Shown: positions 27,758 through 36,422 of the stretch, piece after piece
Layout of the letters: each line of letters starts with the position of its first letter
Position numbering within the stretch: the stretch's first letter is position 1
Source: Chitinophagaceae bacterium UBA1953
GTDB lineage: Bacteria; Bacteroidota; Bacteroidia; Chitinophagales; Chitinophagaceae
Assembly: GCA_002336115.1 (NCBI GenBank)
Contig: DDEN01000041.1
Coordinates: 383,395 to 447,394 of the forward strand
Direction of reading: 5' to 3'
Length of the DNA: 64,000 nucleotides
Position numbers and translations under genes: made by a program
The notes under the pieces: generated by a model
Database searches by the model: none
Seen by the model: only the letters and a program-made list of their open reading frames with translations
Told to the model about the DNA's origin: nothing

Positions 27758-30061
27758 TTATTTCATCTTCTCATTTGAAAACGAATATGGAAAAGCAGAT
27801 GCTGATGTTCCTCTTGACTTGTTTGGTGTTGCTCCCATTTTAAACTGGAGCAAACCTCCCTGCTGCAGATCAAAATGATTGAGCCAGTTCCTATTCCAAA
27901 GCTTTCCGTTAATAGTTAATGTTTGCACATATTTGTTTTCACTGCTGTTGCCCGGTGCAGAGATTATAAGCTTCTTTCCATTGTCAAACTGTACTGTAAT
28001 TTTTTTGAATAAAGGCGTTCCTACAACATATTGATCGGTTCCGGGGCATACAGGATAAAATCCCAATGCAGAAAAAACATACCAGGCTGATGTTTGCCCG
28101 TTGTCTTCATCTCCACAATAACCATCAGGTGTTGCTTTGTACAACTGCTCCATTGCACGGCGAACCCAGTATTGTGTTTTCCATGGCTCACCACCATAGT
28201 TATACAGGTAAATCATATGTTGTATCGGCTGATTACCATGCGCATACTGTCCCATGTTCATGATCTGCATTTCACGTATTTCATGAATCACACCACCGTA
28301 ATAACTTTCATCAAATACAGGAGGTATAATGAAAACTGAATCAAGCATTCTTACAAACATTCCATTACCACCCATGAGTTGTTTCAATCCCTCAATATCA
28401 TGAAACACACTCCAGCTATAGTGCCAACTGTTCCCTTCAGTAAACGCATCGCCCCATTTAAACGGGTTGAACGGTGATTGAAAATTGCCGTCTTTATTTT
28501 TACCACGCATCAGTTTGCTTTGTGCATCAAAAAGATTGCGGTAGTTCTGGCAACGTTTTGCATATAATTCAATTTCTTCTTTCGGGCGGTTTAATGCTTT
28601 CGCCAATTTGTAAATGGTGAAATCATCATAAGCATATTCCAATGTACGTGCTGCACTTTCATTAATCCCCGCATCATAAGGCACATAACCAAGCTCATTG
28701 TAATACTGCACACCTTTACGTGCAACCGCTGTTAACGGTCCTTCATTGTTTGCATCTTTCAGCAATGCTTCATATAATGTATTGATGTCATACCCTCGCA
28801 GTCCTTTAATGTATGCGTCGGCAACTACGGAAGCTGAATTATTTCCCACCATTACATTACGGTAACCGGGGCTGCTCCACTCAGGTAAGAACCCACCTTC
28901 TTTATAATCATTGATTAATCCTTCCTGCATTTCTTTGTTGATGGAAGGATATAAAAAGTTCAGAAACGGATACAAGGCACGGAACGTATCCCAGAAACCT
29001 GTACCTGCAAACATGTATCCCGGCAACACCTCTCCATTGTACGGACTGTAATGTACAACCTGACCTTTGCTGTTAATTTCATAATGACGTTGAGGGAACT
29101 GTAATGTTCTGTACAGGCAGGAATAAAATGTTCTTACCTGGTCAATGGTTCCACCTTCAACAAGAATTTTATTCAACTGCCTGTTCCATGCGGCTTTTGC
29201 TTTTTGCTTAGTTACATCAAACGCATCATTACCCAGTTCACTCTTCAGGTTTTGCTCAGCCTGTTCATAACTGATGAACGAAGAAGCAACCTTTAACTGC
29301 ACTTTTTCTCCCCTGTTTGTTTTAAACCCAATTACTGCACCGGCATGGGTTGATTTAATTTCTTTGATGTTTCGCAGCAACACCGTATCATCCCAACTGC
29401 AACTGAAGGAAAAAGGCTTATCGGAATAAATAACAAAATAGTTTCTGAAATTCTTTGGAACACCGCCACTGTTTCTTGTGGTATAGCCAATGATTTTATT
29501 CTGTTCAGGAATCACTTTTACATACGAGTCTTTGTTAAACGCATCAATTATAATAAATGCACTGTCGGTTGCAGGAAAAGTAAACCTAAACTGTGCTGCC
29601 CGTTCTGTTGGAGTAATTTCTGTTGTTACATCATGATCTGCAAGATAAACGCTGTAATAATAAGGTTTTGCCACTTCGGCCTTGTGCGAAAACCAGCTTG
29701 CCCGTTCAGCTTCCCTGAAACGGAGTTTGCCGGTAACAGGCATGATTGAAAACTGACCATAATCATTCATCCAGGGTGAGGGCTGGTGTGTTTGTTTAAA
29801 ACCCCTGATTTTATCAGCCCCATATGTATAAGCCCAGCCATTGCCCATATTGCCTGTTTGTGGTGTCCAGAAGTTCATTCCCCACGGAACTGCTATGGCA
29901 GGGTAAGTATTACCGTTAGACAAATCCGGTTTTGAATCTGTACCCATCAATGGATTGATCCATTCAACAGGATCAGAAATCATACTTAATTGCTGAGAAT
30001 ATACATGTGTAGCTATAAAAAAGAAAGAAAAAACAACTAAAAAAAAATTCTTTATAATCAT
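27758..30061 (-). CDS. GH92 exo-alpha-mannosidase
   Basis: This calcium-dependent exo-alpha-mannosidase of the GH92 family removes terminal alpha-1,2/1,3/1,4-linked mannose. A signal peptide ends near YSQQ. Family signatures include INPLMGTDSKPDLSNGNTYPA at the start, FTEGNSWHYSWSVFHD (general acid Glu region) and HGNQPIQHMIYLYN. The base-bearing GDEDNGQTSAWYVFSALGFYP lies at about 649-669. It is the last gene of the minus-strand locus, next to the convergent xylan PUL. The substrate loop HGNQPIQH differs from that of the other two GH92 copies in this locus, suggesting different linkage specificity. Precise linkage is not predictable here. Confidence 0.95.
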   Translation of the reverse strand: MIIKNFFLVVFSFFFIATHVYSQQLSMISDPVEWINPLMGTDSKPDLSNGNTYPAIAVPWGMNFWTPQTGNMGNGWAYTYGADKIRGFKQTHQPSPWMNDYGQFSIMPVTGKLRFREAERASWFSHKAEVAKPYYYSVYLADHDVTTEITPTERAAQFRFTFPATDSAFIIIDAFNKDSYVKVIPEQNKIIGYTTRNSGGVPKNFRNYFVIYSDKPFSFSCSWDDTVLLRNIKEIKSTHAGAVIGFKTNRGEKVQLKVASSFISYEQAEQNLKSELGNDAFDVTKQKAKAAWNRQLNKILVEGGTIDQVRTFYSCLYRTLQFPQRHYEINSKGQVVHYSPYNGEVLPGYMFAGTGFWDTFRALYPFLNFLYPSINKEMQEGLINDYKEGGFLPEWSSPGYRNVMVGNNSASVVADAYIKGLRGYDINTLYEALLKDANNEGPLTAVARKGVQYYNELGYVPYDAGINESAARTLEYAYDDFTIYKLAKALNRPKEEIELYAKRCQNYRNLFDAQSKLMRGKNKDGNFQSPFNPFKWGDAFTEGNSWHYSWSVFHDIEGLKQLMGGNGMFVRMLDSVFIIPPVFDESYYGGVIHEIREMQIMNMGQYAHGNQPIQHMIYLYNYGGEPWKTQYWVRRAMEQLYKATPDGYCGDEDNGQTSAWYVFSALGFYPVCPGTDQYVVGTPLFKKITVQFDNGKKLIISAPGNSSENKYVQTLTINGKLWNRNWLNHFDLQQGGLLQFKMGATPNKSRGTSASAFPYSFSNEKMK

Positions 30062-30122
30062 AGTTTGTATTCTTTAAAGTCGATAGTGATTACGAAAATA
30101 AAATTTTGATTAAAGAAATTCG

Positions 30123-31769
30123 TTAATCCCAACAAAAACTCTCAATATTTCCATTTAATCTCCATTTTGATGGAGTAAGATTTTCCATCCAATCAATCGG
30201 TTCGCCCACAGGTAATTGTTTTGATGCTAAAGCAAAACTTTCCTTTAAAGATTTTCTTTGCAAAGATCCAACTGCTTCTGCTTGTGCCGAGATAAATAAT
30301 GGTGTGCCGCTCTTGGCAACCAATTCCATCCACTGCTTGTTTTTTTGCCAATCAATTTTTGTTGTAAGTCCAACACAATCAGGATCAGCAGAATAAAAAA
30401 TATTATGAGTGAAAGCTCGGGCAGCCAAAGTATTTACTCCCATTTTTTTAGTTCTTTCCCATTCATTACCAGATGTATCATCTCCTATACGGTTTAATTC
30501 AAACAAGCCAGCACTTAAATGACTGAATGTATTACACCCCATTATATACATATTTCCTGCTGCTTTGCGAATTACTGTATAGAGGTTGAGAATAATTTCT
30601 GCATTTGTTTTCTTACGATCATTAAAATGCCAGTTTGACATTTTTGCCATTTTGTTATCCGGAATCATTTGAAAACCCCATTTCTGAAAAATATCCCAGG
30701 TTGTATAATCAAATTTTATGAGTTTATAGTCCCATTCATTATAAGTTTTAAAAATTGTTGAAACCCTTTGTAGGTTATCTTCAATAGAAGGATCATAAAT
30801 TGAATTCTTTGAATTTTGCAACAATAAATTTTCAGCAGAATTTTCAACAGCCAACAAGGGCCTTGTCCATAAACCAGGATACATTCCTACATCTTGAATA
30901 CGTAATGCCATCTGTTGCATGTCGCCAAAACGGCTATTCCATTTAACAACATCGGCAGATTTCCCATTTTCTGTAACAACAAACCAGCCATCATCTATAA
31001 CAGAGAAAGGGCGGTTTGATAATTCTTCAGTTAGTGGTGCTATTAACTCAGTATGTTGCATAATCAATTGTGAACTATTCCTGCCATATGTCAAATACCA
31101 GTCATTAATCCCGTAAACCGGATCTTTCGGCAATCTGGAACTATCACACATAATTCTTGCAAAGTTTCTTGATGCATTAAAATGACTTTCCCCTGTTTTA
31201 CTTTTGTATGTTACAATTTCAGCAGCTATTAATTTACGTTGCTCCAGATTCACTCCATCTGCACCATTACGGGTGTCAGCAATTAAAGTCATTTTCCCAT
31301 TTGAAAGCAACCAGCCACAAAAAGAATTGCATCCTGTCTTTACTCCAAAGCCATATGTTAAGCCGGCATTATACTCCATAAAAAACCAAGGGAAAAATTC
31401 TTCTCTTTTATAGCGGTGCCAACTTGAATCTCCGTAAGTCCTTTCCCAATGATCATTAAATAAAAGGGCACCTTCATTTACTTGTATATTCCAGCTTAAT
31501 CTTACATCACTTATTGAAACACCAGGAGCCTCGACTTCTATCAAAAGTGATGTCCCTGTTTTTTTAAGGTGAACAACAACATTGTGATATTCCCAGAAAT
31601 TTTGCTTCCCATTTAATTTTATCAGTTCATTATTTACAATTACATAAACTTCAACTGGATAATCAATCATGCTCATATAAATCTCTTCAGCAAATAATTG
31701 ATGAGATGGCATTAATAAACATGCTCCTAATGACATACCGGTAGTTTTTAAAAAATGTCTGCGGTTCAT
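30123..31769 (-). CDS. Tat-exported clan GH-D glycosidase (GH36/GH27-like)
   Basis: This is a retaining alpha-glycosidase of the alpha-galactosidase clan with an unassigned specificity. The start MNRRHFLKTTG carries a twin-arginine motif. A beta-domain fills about residues 35-210. The barrel has VIDDGWFV at 257-264, PGLWTRP at 298-304, the nucleophile Asp354 in LIKFDYTTWD and a likely acid/base Asp430 or Asp431 in GLFELNRIGDDTSG. The pattern resembles GH36 but is too divergent for me to name a family. It lies between GH125 and GH92. It could act on alpha-galactose, alpha-GalNAc or another axial sugar. Folded export by Tat may indicate a bound cofactor or simply rapid folding. Confidence 0.8.
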   Translation of the reverse strand: MNRRHFLKTTGMSLGACLLMPSHQLFAEEIYMSMIDYPVEVYVIVNNELIKLNGKQNFWEYHNVVVHLKKTGTSLLIEVEAPGVSISDVRLSWNIQVNEGALLFNDHWERTYGDSSWHRYKREEFFPWFFMEYNAGLTYGFGVKTGCNSFCGWLLSNGKMTLIADTRNGADGVNLEQRKLIAAEIVTYKSKTGESHFNASRNFARIMCDSSRLPKDPVYGINDWYLTYGRNSSQLIMQHTELIAPLTEELSNRPFSVIDDGWFVVTENGKSADVVKWNSRFGDMQQMALRIQDVGMYPGLWTRPLLAVENSAENLLLQNSKNSIYDPSIEDNLQRVSTIFKTYNEWDYKLIKFDYTTWDIFQKWGFQMIPDNKMAKMSNWHFNDRKKTNAEIILNLYTVIRKAAGNMYIMGCNTFSHLSAGLFELNRIGDDTSGNEWERTKKMGVNTLAARAFTHNIFYSADPDCVGLTTKIDWQKNKQWMELVAKSGTPLFISAQAEAVGSLQRKSLKESFALASKQLPVGEPIDWMENLTPSKWRLNGNIESFCWD

Positions 31770-31849
31770 TTGATTCTACTTAAAAAGTATTAGCAACCTA
31801 AAGCAATAGCAATAATTATTGCCATTGTATATTACCTCCTTGTAAAGTT

Positions 31850-33274
31850 TCAGGACAATATTCGCCGATTTTCCCTATACACTTTCCACACAAATTCACC
31901 AAAAATAGTATTGGCCCATGCAAACCATTTCCTTGTAAACTTATAAGGATCGTCCTTATAAAACGATTCATGTATAAAGCCTGTGCCTGCATGAGTTTTC
32001 TGAAGAGCATCAAGACATGCTTTTATTTCGATCTCATTTTGAGAGGTCATCCCTTTCATAATTATACTCAAAGGCCAAATCATATCAACGCCCATATGAG
32101 GCCCTCCAATCCCCGTTGCTATTTTACCCTTAAAAAAAAAGGGATTTTCCTCAGACCAAATGTATTTTCGTGTTGATTGATACACATGATCTGAAACTTT
32201 AACTGCACCAAGGTATGGTAATGATAAAAGCGAAGGTACATTGGCATCATCCATTAAATTAAATGAGCCAAAGCCATTTACCTCATAGGCTAAAATTTTA
32301 CCAAATAAAGGATGATAAGTTGTGCTGAATTTTTTCAGAGCCTCACTCACCTGATTTGCTAACTGTAAAACATCTTTAATTTCATTTTCATGTTTACCCG
32401 TTGTTCCAAAAATTTCAGATAGCTGCTTCAGAGAAGTTACAGCAAAATAATTACTCGGGATTAGGTATGAATAAAACGTAGCATCATCACTCGGCCTGAA
32501 AGTTGAACAAATAAGCCCTGTTGGTTTTACGGGATAACCATAACCGCCAAGAGGAACCCCATCTATAGCCCTGCTGGTTTTTCGTTCAAAATGATATGGG
32601 CCTTTATCTTCAAGACGTTGCTGCTCCCTAAATGTTCTTACGACAAGCTTCATAGCCATAAACCACTCTTCATCAAAGGCAGACAAATCTCCGGTTTGCC
32701 TCCAGTATCCGTATGCAAGCCTTATAGGATAGCAAAGTGAATCAATCTCCCACTTACGTTCATAAATACCCAGGGTCATATTGGTTATATCAGAATCCCA
32801 GTACTTGCTTTTTTGTGTCTCATCTTTCAAAAAAGCATTAGCATACGGATCTTTTAAAATCAATTTTGTCTGCCGATTTATAACTCCCTTAATCAACTGT
32901 TGCAACTCTTTATCATCATTACATAACAAAAGATATGGCCATACCTGCGCTGAACTGTCTCTTAACCACATTGCATCAATATCACCAGTTATAACAAATG
33001 TATCCGGTTTGCCGTCAATAATATTAAAATCAACAGTAGAATCCAATGTATTTGGAAAACAGTTGCCAAACATCCACGCCAACTCTTTGTTACCCGCATT
33101 GGCCTTTATTTCATTTACAATTTTTTCAACAGCCTTGCTCCTGAATTTTCTTTGCGATTCCGGCACACGAACATCAGGAAAATCAGCAGTACTTTGTATT
33201 GCTAATGAAAGATTAGAAAATTGAACCGCCCCAATTGTTAAAGCTGTTTGTTGTATAAAATCCCTGCGTTTCAT
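31850..33274 (-). CDS. GH125 exo-alpha-1,6-mannosidase, Tat-type signal
   Basis: GH125 enzymes remove alpha-1,6-linked mannose from the non-reducing end of N-glycans and yeast-type mannan. The family pattern is clear: DIDAMWLRDSSAQVWPYL (about 98-115), DITNMTLGIYERKWEIDSLCYP, RPSDDATFYSYLIPSNYFA (acid region about 260-278) and a late GIGGPHMGVDMIWPL. The N-terminus MKRRDFIQQTALTIGA has a twin-arginine motif like the downstream gene. An alternating pair of GH92 and GH125 normally dismantles branched alpha-mannan. There are 70 nt between it and GH89 upstream, and 80 nt to the clan GH-D gene downstream. Confidence 0.94.
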   Translation of the reverse strand: MKRRDFIQQTALTIGAVQFSNLSLAIQSTADFPDVRVPESQRKFRSKAVEKIVNEIKANAGNKELAWMFGNCFPNTLDSTVDFNIIDGKPDTFVITGDIDAMWLRDSSAQVWPYLLLCNDDKELQQLIKGVINRQTKLILKDPYANAFLKDETQKSKYWDSDITNMTLGIYERKWEIDSLCYPIRLAYGYWRQTGDLSAFDEEWFMAMKLVVRTFREQQRLEDKGPYHFERKTSRAIDGVPLGGYGYPVKPTGLICSTFRPSDDATFYSYLIPSNYFAVTSLKQLSEIFGTTGKHENEIKDVLQLANQVSEALKKFSTTYHPLFGKILAYEVNGFGSFNLMDDANVPSLLSLPYLGAVKVSDHVYQSTRKYIWSEENPFFFKGKIATGIGGPHMGVDMIWPLSIIMKGMTSQNEIEIKACLDALQKTHAGTGFIHESFYKDDPYKFTRKWFAWANTIFGEFVWKVYRENRRILS

Positions 33275-33344
33275 AAAAAAAATTTAAACTATCAGAATCG
33301 AAAACAGGTTTATTATGACATTATTAAATTCATTCAGAAATTAC

Positions 33345-35585
33345 CTATTCTATCTTCCCACTATGTTGATATGCAGCGCCAATTACTTTATTATATTTCA
33401 TAAATAATTTTGATGATATTTCTACTGAATTCCCTTCGGGCTTATCATTATATTTTTCATGGCTGTTCACCCAGCTCCACTCCCACTCTTTGATTGTATT
33501 ATCGAAATCCTTTTCATTAACAGTTTCGTTCTTTTTCATTTGCTGAAGCACATAATCAAAAAACTGTTGCCACCTTTTTTTATAAAACCCATTCAACAAA
33601 CCAGACCATTGCCTCCAAGAGTATTCACGTAACGTACTGTTTTTATTACCCCAAAGCGTAATAAGATTCCTGGCATTTTTTTCATACAAATTTTTTTCAT
33701 ACAAAGTTGTTCCCCAACCTCTTGCATCATTTAACCATTTGCCTAGTAAAAATTCTTTTCTTGTTGCAAGTAAAATATCCATATCACTAATAAGTTCTAT
33801 AAATGCTTCACTCTGTATCTTAAAAGAATCTATGTCGCCCTTTGTATACAACATTTTACACTGTTGCTGAAGTACATTAGCATAATTGGCCATTACCTGT
33901 CTTGTTATATCTACAAGATCATATTGAAAACCATCACTGCCTTTTAAATAAGGAATAGCACAATTAAATAAAGTCCATGCAGATAACAAATCTTCTGCAC
34001 GGTACGACAACTTTGTAGTTATTCCGATGGTATTTTGTGCAAATGTCGGCCGGCCACAAATAATCGATTCTGTACCTCCGTTCGTAATATTGTCATTATA
34101 TACTGTATTTCTCAAAATCTCCCACGCATTTTCAACATCAGTATTTCTTGTACCATAACGTCGTAAAATATAATCCTTTATCCATTCAGATAGATTTATT
34201 GGTTGAGAGCTCCATACATTCTCCATCATCAGTTCATACATTACCGGGTTTTGTTCAATCGCTTCTGGCGTTAATCCAAGTCCAATTAATTTACCTTTTT
34301 TACTGTTATGAAATGTAGTCGCAGGATCTTCAGCTACACTTTTCATTTTACCATACATGCTATTATTGCCTCCAAAATTGTGAAGCATACACCATATCCA
34401 TGGTTTTCCATAATATGCTTCTGTCCTTGTCCAAACAGGATTTTTTTCACTCCATAAATCCAGTATAATCATTTTATCATCTGGCACGGCATTTAACAAC
34501 GCTTTAATCTGAGTTGGTTGCCAGAATTTTGCAGAAAAATGAAATAGCCATCCTTGCATTAGCCAAATCGCATTGCTGTCAGCAGCCGACATTGACTGGT
34601 AAACCTTTTTGCTTATGTCGTTCAAGAAAGCCGAATCATTTGTTGGCGGTGTATTTTCATTAAAAGTATCTGCAGAATATATATGATCTGTACCCAATGT
34701 TTTGGTTTGATCTTTAATAAACATTTCCCCTATAATTATAAATAAAGGGTCAGAAGGATCAAGCAGGCAAACCTCATCAAAATTCTGGCCCCATTTCGTC
34801 TTTCTGAATTTAGCATTAGGAAATTTACTGATTAAAGCTGGTGGCACATGGCCTGTGAATGCCGGAAGTGCTGGTGTCATTCCCAGACTTCTTTCCGCTT
34901 TTAGAATCTTTTTTTGCAATTCCTCATGCAATATTATCCAGCTCTCAGGTAAAGGGCCTCCCCAACCATCCAGATTTCCCATCCAAAACCAACTGAAATA
35001 TGCAGGTCCGCTAAAAAAACCTTTCAGATCATTTGAAGTTAATCCCATTGATTTATATACTCTATTCCATATCGCTTCTTGTCCTGTTATTGCAAGAGGT
35101 ATATTGATTCCATTAAGTGCCATCCAGTCAATTTCCTGTTGCCACCTTTCCCAATTCCACCAACTCATTGAATAATTGAATGTGCAATAATTTAAATAAT
35201 ACCTGTATTTGTATGATGTTTCCTGCTCCACTTTCTCATTAACAACAGGCAAAGGATACGACAAGTTAAGATTACATCCATTCCAGGTAATACTTGAATG
35301 AGTAAAGTTCTTAAGATAATAATTCAAAGCACTTGCTATTGAAACCCCATTATTTCCATGCAGGACAATTTTGTCTCCTTTGCTTTCAATTTCAAAACAA
35401 TCATTCCCATTCTTTTTTTCAATCAGATCAACAATAAAATATTTTGCATGAGAAGGAATCACTCTCTCAATCAAAGCATAAGCGGCACTTTCGGCTTCTC
35501 GTGCATCAAAACTCTTGTGTTCACCTAACACGCTGCAAGTGATACACAAAAAAATTAATACTGAAAAAAAAACTCTTTGCATCAT
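33345..35585 (-). CDS. GH89 alpha-N-acetylglucosaminidase
   Basis: It cleaves terminal alpha-linked N-acetylglucosamine. It has the NAGLU architecture: an N-terminal small domain (to about 115), a barrel starting YKYRYYLNYCTFNYSMSWW with NGINIPLAITGQEAIW, and an all-helical C-terminal domain. Likely catalytic residues are Glu310 in SADTFNENTPP and Glu441 in GLTPEAIEQNP, positions matching those of human NAGLU. A signal peptide is present (LCITCSVLGE region; a Cys17 lipobox is possible). It lies four nucleotides after the EEP-fold gene. Alpha-GlcNAc occurs in some yeast mannans, mucins, heparan and bacterial exopolysaccharides; no sulfatase is nearby, which makes heparan unlikely. Confidence 0.95.
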   Translation of the reverse strand: MMQRVFFSVLIFLCITCSVLGEHKSFDAREAESAAYALIERVIPSHAKYFIVDLIEKKNGNDCFEIESKGDKIVLHGNNGVSIASALNYYLKNFTHSSITWNGCNLNLSYPLPVVNEKVEQETSYKYRYYLNYCTFNYSMSWWNWERWQQEIDWMALNGINIPLAITGQEAIWNRVYKSMGLTSNDLKGFFSGPAYFSWFWMGNLDGWGGPLPESWIILHEELQKKILKAERSLGMTPALPAFTGHVPPALISKFPNAKFRKTKWGQNFDEVCLLDPSDPLFIIIGEMFIKDQTKTLGTDHIYSADTFNENTPPTNDSAFLNDISKKVYQSMSAADSNAIWLMQGWLFHFSAKFWQPTQIKALLNAVPDDKMIILDLWSEKNPVWTRTEAYYGKPWIWCMLHNFGGNNSMYGKMKSVAEDPATTFHNSKKGKLIGLGLTPEAIEQNPVMYELMMENVWSSQPINLSEWIKDYILRRYGTRNTDVENAWEILRNTVYNDNITNGGTESIICGRPTFAQNTIGITTKLSYRAEDLLSAWTLFNCAIPYLKGSDGFQYDLVDITRQVMANYANVLQQQCKMLYTKGDIDSFKIQSEAFIELISDMDILLATRKEFLLGKWLNDARGWGTTLYEKNLYEKNARNLITLWGNKNSTLREYSWRQWSGLLNGFYKKRWQQFFDYVLQQMKKNETVNEKDFDNTIKEWEWSWVNSHEKYNDKPEGNSVEISSKLFMKYNKVIGAAYQHSGKIE

Positions 35586-35589
35586 GTGT

Positions 35590-36402
35590 TTATTTTATTC
35601 TTAATACAGCTTTAACCGGCCTATGATCAGAAGCATAAGATTCTTCAATTACACTAATAGACAGGACAGAAAAATCATCAAAAGATTTAAAAGCAATATA
35701 GTCAATTGTTCTGTTTGGGTTTTTCTCAGGAATCGTAAACGGGCAGACACCAATACAGGTTCTTGTAAAATAACTGTCAAGTTTTTTAATCACATCGCTT
35801 TCCGGCACAGCATTCAAATCACCCGCAAACACCACAGGTAAGTTTAGTTGCTTTGTTAGCTCAAGAATTTTTTTAATCTGCAACTGTCGGTTGGTATCAT
35901 TGTGCTGTGCATCGAGATGAGTGCAGGCAAACACAAATTTTTTATTGCCCGGTAAAATGATCGTTGCGGTTGCCAGAGTTCTGTGTTCGCCTTTGGTGAG
36001 TTCATCTGTTGGCAGTGGATAATTTTTCATATTCTCCATTGGAAATTTCGAAAGAATAGCTACACCATATTCACCACCATCATAATCAATAGCTTTTGCA
36101 AAAAACGCTTTCATTCCTGTAAGTCTGGCAATTTCTTCTGCTTCATTCAGAGATATTCCTGAACGCCCGGTATGTACATCCACTTCTTGCAAAGCCACAA
36201 CATCTAAAGGTTGCCGATTTATTACACTGGCGATTGCATTTACATCAATCAATCCTGGTTTTGAAGGTGGATTAGCGTGATGAATATTATATGAAAGAAC
36301 AGCAATTATAGCTGAGTTGTCCTTTGTAACAGTGGGAACTGTTTTTATTCTACAGCCAATTATGCTGAAAAAAATTGCGTATGCTAATGAGACTAATTTC
36401 AT
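35590..36402 (-). CDS. Endonuclease/exonuclease/phosphatase-fold lipoprotein
   Basis: This metal-dependent hydrolase of the EEP superfamily is probably a phosphodiesterase or phosphatase outside the cytoplasm. The signal ends in SIIGC (Cys17). EEP motifs are intact: LQEVD with Glu73, THLDAQHNDTNR, AGDLNAVPES and the terminal ASDHRPVKAVL. Within a glycan locus it might remove phosphodiester-linked groups, for instance phosphomannose substituents. That is inference only, since EEP proteins also cut nucleic acids and lipids. It is tightly packed between PL8 (20 nt) and GH89 (4 nt), so it belongs to the operon. Confidence 0.85.
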   Translation of the reverse strand: MKLVSLAYAIFFSIIGCRIKTVPTVTKDNSAIIAVLSYNIHHANPPSKPGLIDVNAIASVINRQPLDVVALQEVDVHTGRSGISLNEAEEIARLTGMKAFFAKAIDYDGGEYGVAILSKFPMENMKNYPLPTDELTKGEHRTLATATIILPGNKKFVFACTHLDAQHNDTNRQLQIKKILELTKQLNLPVVFAGDLNAVPESDVIKKLDSYFTRTCIGVCPFTIPEKNPNRTIDYIAFKSFDDFSVLSISVIEESYASDHRPVKAVLRIK

Positions 36403-36422
36403 TCTTTTTATTTGTAATTCTA

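Noticed and set aside
32781..33224. 147-codon plus-strand ORF opposite GH125
   Set aside because: It overlaps the conserved DIDAMWLRDS region of GH125 in antisense and is not credible as a gene.
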